Assembly: GCA_023548195.1 (NCBI GenBank)
Contig: JAJHZJ010000496.1
Span: forward strand, 5,143,001-5,207,000
DNA from: Bettongia penicillata ogilbyi
Taxonomy: Eukaryota > Chordata > Mammalia > Diprotodontia > Potoroidae
DNA length: 64,000 nt
Reading direction: 5' to 3'
The translations under genes were made by a program, and so were the position numbers. The notes under the pieces are model-generated. The model did not search any database, was not told the DNA's origin, and saw only the letters and a program-made list of their open reading frames with translations. Position 1 is the stretch's first letter. The number at the start of each line of letters is the position of its first letter. Positions 55,040 through 64,000 of this stretch are shown here, one piece after another.

Positions 55040-55555
55040 ATAAGACAAATGAAAATCAAAACAATCCTGAGATTTCACCTAAAATCCAGCAAATTAGCAA
55101 CATGATACCAGGCATTAATGGTAAATTCCAGAGCGTTGTGGGAGGATAGGCATTACTTGTGCATTGTTGATGGAGCTATCAATCAGCACCACCATTTTTT
55201 TTTTTTATTTTTAGTACCACCATTTTAGAAAGAAATTTGGAATTATATAAAGTGACTAAAATGTCAAAACCCTCCGACACAGAGATTTCACTACTAGCTT
55301 TATACCTCAAGAAGGTCATTGATAAGAAATTCCCCATATACATTAATATATCTTTTGGTAGTAGCAAAGAATTGGAGGCAAAGTTGATGTTCCTGAATTG
55401 GAGAGTGGTTAAATCAAATTCAGGCCATGGATATAATGGAGCATCACTGAGATTAAAGAAGCAAAAGGTTTGATGAATATAGAGACATTTGGAATGATTT
55501 ACATGATCTGGTGTAGAGAAGAAGAAAATAAGGAGAAAGGTAGTAAAGAAAACCT
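55040..55555 (+). mobile_element. L1-type LINE ORF2 3' region, sense, degraded
   Basis: 'acaaatgaaaatcaaaacaatcctgagatttcacct', 'cattgttgatggagctatcaatc', 'gaaagaaatttggaattatataaagtgactaaaatg', 'gtagcaaagaattggaggcaaag', 'aattggagagtggttaaatc' follow ORF2 order as at 53490. An internal T-run near 55195-55210 splits it. Confidence 0.7.
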
Positions 55556-55692
55556 ACAGAGAGAGGGGGGGTGGGGAGAGAGACAGAGAGAGATGGGGGG
55601 CAAGATGGGAGAATGAGAGAGAGACAGAGAGAGGGGAGAGGGACAGAGAGAGAGACAGAGACAGATGTGGGGGGAGAGAGAAGGAGAGAAAT
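55556..55692. repeat. (GA)-rich purine tract
   Basis: About 135 bp of GAGAGA and GACAGAGA with G-runs, probably grown from the LINE tail. The long Ser/Pro/Leu frames on the minus strand come from it. Confidence 0.95.
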
Positions 55693-56454
55693 TACAACAG
55701 TGTAAATGGAAAGAAGAGCCACAAGGCAATGACATGTGAATGCTGTAGAATTCAGAAGTCAGAGGGATTCTTGGGTATCAATGGAGGATCAGATCTGAGG
55801 AAGAGCATTGAAAGTGAAGGGCTAATTTTGTCATATTAAGACTGTATCCAGGGAGAAGGGGAAGCAGGGGTTTAGGAAACAACTGTCTAGCCCAAGAAAT
55901 ATGAATAAAGCTTGTTTTCCTCTCCCCACCCACTGCCACTTTTGGCATGGTACACGCCAGCAGTTCCTATGCACAGAATGCCTGTCAGGCATGGAATGCT
56001 TGTAAGGGTTTTCATCCAGCACAACATTCAAAGAGAAGATGATTGAGAGGTCCAAGCTCCAGGGATGTGCCTAGTAGAAATTCTCCTAGAGGAAAAAAAG
56101 GGAGGGTGAGTGAAAATTATTTATCTTGACAACCAAAAGAGGTCTCTTATATAAATTCAAGATTTAATAGCAGACAGGCTAAGCCACTGGGAGCAGCTGT
56201 CATGATGAAAAGTATTATCAGAGTCCCTATAGAAAAGGTATTCCTGATGTAAAAGACTACAGGGAAAGGCAGAAGACTCCATGCTTAAATGTCATACTAT
56301 GGCCAAAACGGGGCGGGGGGAGGGCAGAGAATGTCTCTACTTGGACAGTGAATAATATGAATATATATGTGTCAAGAAATATTTTAATATACTTCTAAGA
56401 AAAATGATTAAACTATAATTTGAGAATGGCTACCATTATTATAGATACAGGGTT
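55693..56454. other. Unassigned spacer
   Basis: No gene or named repeat supported. A G-rich run 'ggggcggggggagggc' near 56310 is notable. Confidence 0.35.
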
Positions 56455-56680
56455 CTTAAAAAATTAGTCAGTTCATACATTTCAGGGGGTCTATGAATTC
56501 AGATGGGAAAAACAAATCATATCTTCATTTTTCCTAATATAAAACAGAAATTGAATATTTCCTTAAATTATGAATTTCTTTTTTATAAAAGCATTATTCT
56601 GAAAACAGATCTGAAGTCTTCTCCAGACTGCTAAAAGGGTCACTTACATACTTACAAAATGGCGAGGGACTCCTGCTCTA
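56455..56680. mobile_element. MITE family B, degraded copy
   Basis: 'gggttcttaaaaaattagtc', 'ggggtctatgaattcag', 'aaaagcattattctgaaaacagatctgaag', 'ccagactgctaaaagggtcac' follow the internal order of the better copy at 60237-60484. The right terminal repeat has been lost. Confidence 0.5.
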
Positions 56681-56734
56681 GATTTTGATACTCTCTTCCA
56701 TTGTTAAGTTAGGAGCAAACCATCAACTGAGGTG

Positions 56735-56870
56735 AGAATGAGAAAATCTAGTTTCAAATCAAAGCTCTGATCCTTATGAATTTAGGCAAGATATTTAATT
56801 TCACAAAGCCTCAGTTTTCTCATCTGTAAAATTAAGTCCCTTCTGTTTCTAAATTGTGACCCTATGATTA
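56735..56870 (+). mobile_element. MON-1-type SINE
   Basis: 'ctagtttcaaatcaaagctctg', 'aagcctcagttttctcatctgtaaaattaagtcccttctgtttctaaattgtgaccctatg' is the sense body and tail. Confidence 0.65.
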
Positions 56871-56984
56871 TAAAAAACTAATATTTTTTGATTAGTGAGA
56901 TCCTCGTAGATGTCTTCACTGAACTAAGACCCTGAGATATGCCAGCCACATGCAGTAATATTAATGATTTATTAAAAGCTATTT

Positions 56985-57345
56985 AAGTAGCAGAGTGGAT
57001 AGAATGCTGAATTTTTGAATCAAGAAGTCCTAGAATGAGGAAACCTGTGGCCTTGAGACCGCATGTGGCCCCCTACGTCCTTGGCTGTGACCATTTGACT
57101 GAATTCAAACTTCATAGAATATATCTGTTTTGTTCTATAGTACTTGAACTCATTCAAAAGGCCATACTCAAGTACCAAGAAGGTCATATGTGGCCTCAAG
57201 GCTTCAGGTTCCCCACTCCTGTTTTAGGTTCAAATGTCACCTCAGACATATATTAGCTGCATGACTCGGGCAAGTCACTTCTTGAGAGTCTCAGTGTAAT
57301 CACCTATAAATTTAAAGCACTAATTTCACACCACTCCACCCTTGG
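56985..57345 (+). mobile_element. tRNA-derived SINE split by a hAT MITE
   Basis: The left part 'taagtagcagagtggatagaatgctg...aatcaagaagtcc' and the right part 'ttaggttcaaatgtcacctcagacatatattagctgcatgactcgggcaagtcac' join into one SINE head and B box once 57031-57221 is removed. Confidence 0.75.
57031..57221. mobile_element. hAT-like MITE, copy 3, inserted in a SINE
   Basis: Left 'gaggaaacctgtggccttgagaccgcatgtggcc', right 'ggtcatatgtggcctcaaggcttcaggttccccactcctg', forming inverted ends. Host words GTCCTAG and GTTTTAG at the two edges may be the decayed duplication. Confidence 0.85.
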
Positions 57346-57429
57346 GTTGCTTTGTGGAAAGTGCATCATCAGCCTTGAGCTGAATTAAGGTAGGCTAAAA
57401 TGATTTTGAATAAAGATGCTTTGAATTGA

Positions 57430-57610
57430 GGCCATGAAGAAATGGCGAGCATTGAAGTCAGAAGTACACTGACTCAGAATACTGGCTCTGCCACTTAATA
57501 CCAATGTGACCTCAAAAACATCACTTCATTTGACTTCAGTTGTCTCATTTGTGAAATAAAAAGATTGGATCGCATGATCTTTGAAGTTCCTTCTGTTTCT
57601 AAATCAATTA
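57430..57610 (+). mobile_element. MON-1-type SINE
   Basis: 'gaagtcagaagtacactgactc', 'caatgtgacctcaaaaacatcac', 'gaaataaaaagattggatcgcatgatctttgaagttccttctg' in sense order. Confidence 0.65.
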
Positions 57611-57685
57611 TCGTGAATCCATTCTGTCAAAATTTCAACTCATATAGTCTAATGAACTCAGAAACCATCTGAATGTGTACGTATA

Positions 57686-57687
<2 letters not shown>

Positions 57688-57721
<34 letters not shown>
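57688..57721. repeat. (TG)n microsatellite, 17 units
   Basis: Uninterrupted TG. The plus frame 57675-57965 that starts in it has no recognised domain. Confidence 0.97.
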
Positions 57722-57727
<6 letters not shown>

Positions 57728-58329
57728 CTCTAAACTAACTGGTAGGAGACAGTTTAACAGATTAATGACCCTAGTAACATGTTTCTTATTAGGCTGCTCA
57801 AAGTGTAGTAGCCATGAAATAATTGAAGTCGTTTTCTCTAATTTAGTATGGCCAGTTTACAAACTCCAGTTTGGCCTTCACTTGTCAAGACTGATAAGAC
57901 AGCCCTGTAATTCTGAATCCATCCACTGCTCCAGACGGAACCAACTGACTGCAGTCAACATATAAAAAGTGGAGATAGGTAATGAAAGTACAGGACTTGG
58001 TGTTTTTCCTCTGGAGATTGTTGCAGAGAGCCAAAAAACTGAAAATACTGGTCAGTCAATGAAATCAGGAGTTGTAGGTAGTTTAGTGGCTTTATATGAT
58101 ACTACAGCTATATGTCCATTGATGATCATTGAAAAAATGGTGGTATCTTTCATCTTAATGTCATGGTTCAGGTCTGATCATCATTTTAAGTGGATTTAAG
58201 GCAAAAGTATTGTTCATCTCCCGTACAAAGTCAGCCTAAAGCCACATTTTTCCCCTAAATGGCCAAGGGACAATATTCTCCATGGAATGGAGTTGGCCTC
58301 ATGGGGTCTTAGAAGGTAAACTGGAAAGA
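57722..58329. other. Unassigned, repeat-poor
   Basis: No named repeat. Two short plus frames (to 57965 and 57969-58199) show no domain or splice context and are probably chance. Confidence 0.35.
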
Positions 58330-58430
58330 ATGGATTGCTTCATCTTTTGTCTTTGCATTCCTAGCACCTAACACGGTGCCTGGCATAGAAGGAGCACTTA
58401 ATTGTTGCTTGTAAAATTGATTGACTAGTA
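58330..58430 (+). mobile_element. L2 LINE 3' end
   Basis: 'tttgtctttgcattcctagcacctaacacggtgcctggcatagaaggagcacttaattg' is a clear L2 terminus. Confidence 0.8.
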
Positions 58431-58455
58431 AATAGAACAAGATAGGAGAAGCACA

Positions 58456-58458
<3 letters not shown>

Positions 58459-58500
<42 letters not shown>

Positions 58501-58612
58501 TATACATATATATGTATATATATATACATATATATGTATTCCATGTATGTATGTATATCTATATATGTATACGTATGCACAATGAGTATGTGCACGTGTG
58601 TTTGTGTGTGTG
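58459..58612. repeat. (TA)n/TACATA/TG compound microsatellite
   Basis: TA run of about 17 units, then TACATATA repeats, ending in TGTGTTTGTGTG. Confidence 0.95.
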
Positions 58613-59375
58613 GTATGATAAATCTTGTTAGTCAAAAATCCAGATGATGGGCACTTCAGGAAGATTTTTTTTTAAAAAGGTCAATTATGGATTGAGTCCA
58701 ATTCAGGATTTGGTAAAGACTCACTTGAGACCCTGAGAGTTGAGATAGTTTAGTCTATGAGTCATTTCTAGCAGAAACTATAATTGGGACAAATTCATGG
58801 GTAGTTATTTGAGGGTGGTGGTGGTAGTGGAGAAGACTTAGGGGTTCAAAGAATAGGAAGTCTGTCCAACAGGGGAATGGAAAAGGAAACAGCCTATATC
58901 CCATGTGGAAAAGGGATATAGAAAAGGATTTATAGAAGCATGCCCTCTGGGGAAAGGAGCTTCCTCCGCCCCTGCACGTCAGCACCTTGAGGCTAAACTG
59001 CATCTTCCCTGTTCCAATTCTAGCTCTGCTGACTATGTTGATTAGCAATTCCTCTAGTATCTTTTAACTCTAACCCATAATAAAGATAGAGCTTCAAAAA
59101 TCAGTGGACCTGGATCACAGAAATTCCTCTCTGACTTCAAAGTCCGTGTGATTCCCTGAGCATTGACTGGGGGTCCCTAGGAATCATTCCTTTACCTTTG
59201 GCAGCCCTGCAGTGGTACATGTTATCAATTATGCTGCCCAGGGCCCCATATAATCAATTCCTCCTCAAGTTTAGAGCCAGGAAAAAGTTTGTTTCTTAGA
59301 TGAATTTATACAACAATATAATGTAATGCAAAGCATTATAGACAATAACATCTATGTGCACAGCATCATGCTAGT

Positions 59376-59496
59376 AAGGGGTAGGGAATCTGTGGCCTCA
59401 AGGTCACATGGGGCCCTCTAGGTCCTCAAGTGTGGTCCTTTGACTTGTGGCTTTGAGGCCACATATGGCCTTGAGGCTGAAGATTCCCCACCCCTG
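59376..59496. mobile_element. hAT-like MITE, copy 4
   Basis: 'aaggggtagggaatctgtggcctcaaggtcacatggggccctctaggtcc' at the left, 'ggccacatatggccttgaggctgaagattccccacccctg' at the right. Centre deleted. No clean duplication found. Confidence 0.82.
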
Positions 59497-60236
59497 TCTA
59501 GGTATTTGTATAATGAATTATATGGCCATTAATAAAAAGAAATGAATGTTAAAAGAGTCCCTGGTACTTTGATAGAACTTTCCATTTTTAAAAGTTGTTT
59601 CACATTTGTCAGCTCATTCGATTCTCCAACAAACTTTTGTCAGAACTGTCAGTTGTGAAGGAAATTGATACTCTGATGGCTCTGCAATTAAATCATCTCA
59701 AGTAATGGACCGCACCTTTTTTCTGTTCCTTTTATTGAGTTGTGCTTCATTTTTACTTTTTTGTTATCACTTTGGATGCTGAGTTTCAATTTTGTAAGCA
59801 AACTCAGATAGATTTTTGGTATCAGGCAGGGCATAAATCTTAAATAAATGAATGAATGGAAAGGAAGGAAAGGCAAATAACAACAGAAGTAAGAAATATT
59901 CATGGTGAAGTTAAGGAAATTAAGACTAGAGACAAGAGAAAGCTGCAATGACAGGGAATGAAGTTGAAAATGAAAATATATTTGTTTTGCTGGATATTAT
60001 TGTTCACAGGGGAAGAAGCACCTGTATATTTAACTTTGCATACTGATAGCTTTTGAAATTGAGGGAGAAAAGGGAAGAATAAGTTATATTACAATAGTAG
60101 GGAAAAGAAAGGGAAAAGTATAAGGGTTTAGCTTGACACAGATGGTCCAAATGAATGGGGCAAAGATGTGATATAAAAGGGACTTAGCAAAGTTGCCCTC
60201 TGGAGATCTGTCTAGGCCTTTTCAGTTCTTCTGGGG

Positions 60237-60305
60237 TAGGTGTTGTTCTTAACCTGGGTTCTGTGTCTAGATATCAAAGAGTCTATGAACTTGGATAAGG
60301 AATGA

Positions 60306-60343
<38 letters not shown>

Positions 60344-60484
60344 CTATATCTTTCAATATAATTGGTTTTCTTTGTAATTCTATGCATTTTATTTTGAACA
60401 TTTAAAAGCTTTCGAGAAAGGATCCATAGGTTTCTCCACATTGCCAAAGGGGTCTGTGATGCCAAAAAAAAAGTTAAGAACCCT
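60237..60484. mobile_element. MITE family B, with internal (CA)n
   Basis: Terminal inverted repeats GTTCTTAACC (60245-60254) and AGTTAAGAAC (60472-60481). Inside lie 'tcaatataattggttttctttgtaattctatgcattttattttg' and 'gatccataggtttctccacattgccaaaggggtc'. A CA run of about 17 units at 60309-60342 has expanded within it. Confidence 0.75.
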
Positions 60485-60904
60485 CCTTATAAAGAGATAT
60501 GTCAGCCTAAGATCCCTAAGCAAACCAATAGATTGAATCTATATCAATGGCTTCTGATCAACCTCATGGATTATTTATTTTGTTGTCAATCAATGCCTTT
60601 TTAGCCCATTGTATCAATTATAGGAATAGAAGAGTAAATACAAGAATTTTAATCACTATTTTGATATTTGAATAGACTCTAATATAGTTATTATCAGTTA
60701 ATTCACAATTGAAGAAGCTGAAGAACCTTTTAACTTGACAATTGTGGATGATTTTTGGACTCATCATCTCTGTGTTTTGGTATGTTCATTGTGCTAGCTA
60801 ATTGAAATGAATGCTTTCTCCAGAATATTTATCTATGTTGGTTTAAACACAAATAGGGCATGATATGAGGGTCAAAAAAAAGAGTTCTAAACTTGGATAG
60901 TGAA

Positions 60905-61030
60905 ATGTGGAATTAGCAGCCTTGACGCTCAGAGAGATGATACGTTGCACCCAAGGTCACACAGGTGGCATGTAGTAGACCTATGATTCACAAACAGATT
61001 TGCAGACTCTAAATCTAAGGCTCCTTCCTA
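60905..61030 (-). mobile_element. MIR/MON-type SINE, antisense
   Basis: 'gacgctcagagagatgatacg', 'cacccaaggtcacacaggtggcatg', 'gactctaaatctaaggctcc' in antisense order. Confidence 0.6.
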
Positions 61031-61094
61031 TTCCTTCTGAGACTTCCCTCTCTCCAGCGGGTAATTCCTTTCCTTCTCTCATAAAACCATTCAC

Positions 61095-61300
61095 ATCAAA
61101 TCAAGTCTACAAATGTGTATTGTGTTTTCTATTTGTAAGGCACTGTGCTAAATGCTAGTAATGCAAAACTAAGTAGAAAAATAATCACTGTTCCCAAAGA
61201 GTTTATATTTTAATGGGGTAAAAACCATAAATTCAAAGGGATGAATGGGCTAGGGAAGGAGATGAAGATGGAAAAGGCCAGGAGAGTCAGGAGCACAAGC
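61095..61300 (-). mobile_element. L2 LINE 3' end, antisense
   Basis: 'tttgtaaggcactgtgctaaatgctagtaatgcaaaac', 'cactgttcccaaagagtttatattttaatgggg' is antisense L2. Confidence 0.75.
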
Positions 61301-61589
61301 TGGAAAGGAACGAAATCATGGCTGGCCTGGGCCTCCTTTATGAAATGAAGGTTCTAGGAGGAACCAGCAAATCAGACAGAGAGGCCACATGGATGGAGAG
61401 TACTTCCAATGTGTGAAGTTCAGGGATAGGCCAAGTTTTCAGGTTGGAGAAGGTTCTGGGACACTGTGGAGAAAGACTGGGAAAAACACGGAGCCAAATG
61501 ATGTCATCATAGTTGGCCTGGGTTTCTATCTGACAGTGAAGGGTCAGGACTGGCAGAACGCTTTTACATTCTACTTGTTCATTTTTAAA

Positions 61590-61745
61590 AATAGTTTTGC
61601 CTGTGCATTGTGTTTCCTATTGAACTTATAAGCTCCATGAGGGCAACTGGTCATGTATGAAGTAAAGCATATACATATATATGTATATGTATATGTAAAT
61701 ATATGTATGTATATATGTGTACATATATGTGTGTATATATATATA
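61590..61745. repeat. L2 scrap followed by TATATG microsatellite
   Basis: 'cttataagctccatgagggcaactgg' (sense L2 word) near 61624, then ATATGTATATGTA repeats at 61668-61745. Confidence 0.7.
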
Positions 61746-62794
61746 GTGCTTTTTATCTTCCTCTGCACATAGCTATTTATTCTTAATGACTTATTCAAAT
61801 GAATTTTATTCCAATTCTTCCACTATTTTTGGTTTCAATTAGGAGCAAGCTATCCAAGTTTACAGAAACTTCTTTTGATATATATAAGAATCAGGATTCG
61901 TACATTTCGGAGTTTAGGCACTATATGAGATGTTTTTATGAAAGGACAATGTTTAGCAATGCAGGTACCATCCCCTCTATTTCTAACTAGGTAGGGAATG
62001 ATTGTTCTATATATGTTTCATTTGGACTGTCTCTAAATTACATTTTTTCTTCTGATGGAATCAACACAAAGACAGCTAAAACAGGCTGAGAGCTTTATCC
62101 TCACAGAAGTCCTGCTGGATCAAACTGACTAATAAGCCAGAGGCTGGTTGTTTCTGACAATGCATATATGTCACAGATCTCCTGAAACTCACTCATACAG
62201 AATATCTAATTCTTGCCTGGTGAGAGGCTGATTTTTTTCTAGTTGCACAGTGACCCTCCAAAAACTCTGAGTTTAGCAATAGGTGGCAACACTTGTTTTC
62301 TGAGATCTAAATTTAATTTATTTTTTAGCATTGATATTTGATAACAGTTTTATTATTTAAAATCATGCAAGTGTTCAACAAGGAGAGGCAGCATGCACAG
62401 AATAGTAACCAGTCCAGGTGAGTGTGCATTAGAGTTGGGTCGAAACTGTGTTCCCTCCAAGAATGATTTGAGTTTGTTATCCATTTACTAGCTTGGAGTT
62501 GGTTTCCACTCATTGCTCTTATCATCACTGTACATTGATGTTAGTTTCCATTCTATATGTCTTTCTTTTACTCCACATTTCCTGCTTTCACCACGTTGTT
62601 CACTCCAACCTCCACCCAAGAAAATTTTAAGAAGAAAATGATTTAGTTTTCTTACATGACCTCCCACTACCTCCCTCATACACTTTAAATATCTTTGCTG
62701 TTGAAGAAAGATAAAGCTTGGTCTACTTAGTCCCAGAGGGAAGAACTATGACCAGTTGGATAGAAGAGACCACAATAGGCTCTACATAAAGAAG
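61746..62794. other. Unassigned, repeat-poor
   Basis: No named element or gene. Short frames (61799-61990 plus; 62325-62528 and 62488-62679 minus) have no recognisable features. Confidence 0.35.
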
Positions 62795-62990
62795 AATTAA
62801 AATCATAGATTTAGATAAAACTAGATAGTACATTAAGGGTCATCTAATCCAACTCTCTTATTTTATAGGTGAGACAATTGAGGCAATTTGCTCAAGGACA
62901 CATAAGTAAGTTAAGGAAGAACTGAGATTCAAATCCAAAATCTATAACAACAAATCCATTCCCCCATTATGGTACCATCAATCGTTGCTC
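62795..62990 (-). mobile_element. MON-1-type SINE, antisense
   Basis: 'aatcatagatttagataaaactag', 'aagggtcatctaatccaactctcttattttataggtgagacaattgaggc', 'gaactgagattcaaatccaaaatc' in antisense order, nearly complete. Confidence 0.75.
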
Positions 62991-63089
62991 TCTACCACAT
63001 TCTAGCTCAAATATTCTGTGATTCTGAAATCATAATTTATTGATAGACTTCCAAAAAATGATCCCAATGCATTGTTTGTGCCATGATAT

Positions 63090-63254
63090 CATGCTATGAA
63101 TTCCCTTAGAAGGGGCTCTCTTGGTGGTGAAAGGTCTGAAAGACTCTTTACTGGAGCTCTTCAAGCATGAATTAGATGATGAGTTGCCCATTTGTGATTA
63201 ACTTTGTACCAGGAAGGAACCTTACTGGGCAAGATTCATTTGATGACCTGTGAG
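63090..63254 (+). mobile_element. CR1/L3-like LINE 3' end fragment
   Basis: 'ctttactggagctcttcaagcatgaattagatgatgag', 'cttactgggcaagattcatttgatgacc' parallel the 3' ends at 6485 and 36520. Confidence 0.5.
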
Positions 63255-63450
63255 ACCATAAAATCATAGCTTTAGGGCTACAAGGGACCTTTGAGGTCAA
63301 ATAATCTATTTTTAGAGATGAGAAAAAGGCAGCCTACCAAGGGCCAGTGATCTGTTCATGTTCACACCAATAATATCTGAGGTACCATATGAACCCAGGT
63401 CTTTCTAATTCCAAGTCCAAGTCATTTCCACTACCCTATACTGCATCAGG
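63255..63450 (-). mobile_element. MON-1-type SINE, antisense
   Basis: 'aaatcatagctttagggctacaagggacctttgaggtcaaataatc', 'tacctaa'-less body, 'atgaacccaggtctttctaattccaagtccaag', 'ccactaccctatactgc' in antisense order. Confidence 0.75.
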
Positions 63451-63509
63451 AGACAGGTATGTTTCCTATCAGTTACCTAATCTCCTTACTCATTTTTCAC
63501 TTATTCCAA

Positions 63510-63715
63510 GCAGAAATACATTTTATTTACCTTTTCCTGTACATAGTTGTATATTTAGTTAATTTCATATGTTTTTAAAATGAGCATGCTACTTCCCCCA
63601 ATTGAACAAGCTTCTTGAAGAAAGTGGCTACTGGTTCACTTTTGTTTGTGATAATCTTGTACCTAGGAAAGTGCTGGGCATATATAGCAGGTGCTCAAAA
63701 AGTTCTTGATGATTG
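63510..63715 (+). mobile_element. L2 LINE 3' end, sense
   Basis: 'tacattttatttaccttttcctgtac', 'aacaagcttcttgaagaaagtggc', 'ttgtacctaggaaagtgctgggcatatatagcaggtgctc' in L2 order. The remainder to 64000 is unassigned. Confidence 0.65.
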
Positions 63716-64000
63716 ACAATTGATTATATATTATATATGATTAGAAAATATTTTTAATAATCAAAACCATCCACTTGCACTGAGCCTTTGCAGCCTTATT
63801 TCTCAGCCTGTGGTCAAGTCATGTACATGTTGTCCTTCATATTGATTGATAGAATGTTCTCATAAAGCCTTCTCTACTTTCCTTGGCTTCTTCCTGGCTC
63901 TGCTTAGACGGTGCTGATAAATCCCTGTTACCTGCACATATAGTTCAGTCATCCATAAATCTTCCCACCTGACTTGTCACATTGCAGAAACCTCTCTCAA

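Noticed and set aside
55453..55735. Ser/Pro/Leu-rich minus frames resembling a secreted or mucin-like protein
   Set aside because: Direct translation of the GA-rich tract. No signal peptide logic, splice sites or homologous domain.
1..64000. Endogenous retrovirus or LTR elements
   Set aside because: No gag/pol/env motifs, primer-binding site or paired LTRs found. All RT sequence seen is of non-LTR type.
1..64000. Host protein-coding exons
   Set aside because: No frame combined plausible splice sites with recognisable protein domains. All the recognisable protein similarity comes from LINEs.

Overview
This window looks like non-coding DNA from a marsupial nuclear genome. I found no convincing host protein-coding exon, functional RNA gene or CpG-island promoter. 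The marsupial call rests on the repeats. There are tRNA-derived SINEs of the WSINE1, Mar-1 and MON-1 types, SINEs carrying an RTE LINE tail, an RTE-clade LINE, and L1/HAL1 elements with marsupial-type ORF1 and 3' UTRs. A deep layer of L2, MIR/THER and CR1/L3 relics lies underneath. All family names come from recalled consensus features, not a database search. The species cannot be fixed from the sequence.

Layout: 1-612 is an antisense L1 piece. 625-4983 is a nearly complete but frameshifted RTE LINE on the minus strand, with an endonuclease, a reverse transcriptase and a Cys/His tail. Eleven 33-bp units are tandemly amplified inside its reverse-transcriptase domain. 5-9.9 kb holds CR1/L3, L2 and MIR relics. 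Two HAL1-type half-LINEs (ORF1 only) lie in opposite orientation at 9.9-12.5 kb (minus) and 16.9-19.8 kb (plus). 20-31 kb is mainly L2 in both orientations with MIR/MON-type SINEs. At 31.8-34.1 kb an antisense L1 ORF2 is interrupted by an L2-tailed insert and by a WSINE1 next to a full-length 5S rRNA-like sequence. 34-43 kb contains several RTE-tailed SINEs, two with 9-10 bp target-site duplications, plus L2. 44.5-49 kb is the most repeat-poor stretch and holds candidate conserved non-coding blocks and a CTCF-like motif. 49-64 kb returns to L2, L1, MIR, Mar-1 and two families of short inverted-repeat DNA transposons.

The elements relate as parasite systems. The RTE LINE supplies the 3' tail recognised in the RTE-tailed SINEs. 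L2 plays the same part for MIR/THER. HAL1 elements encode only an ORF1 RNA-binding protein and would need L1 ORF2 supplied in trans. All the LINE reading frames seen here are broken. Simple repeats (TG/CA, TA, GATA, GA, TTCC) are numerous and often sit at or inside mobile-element ends.
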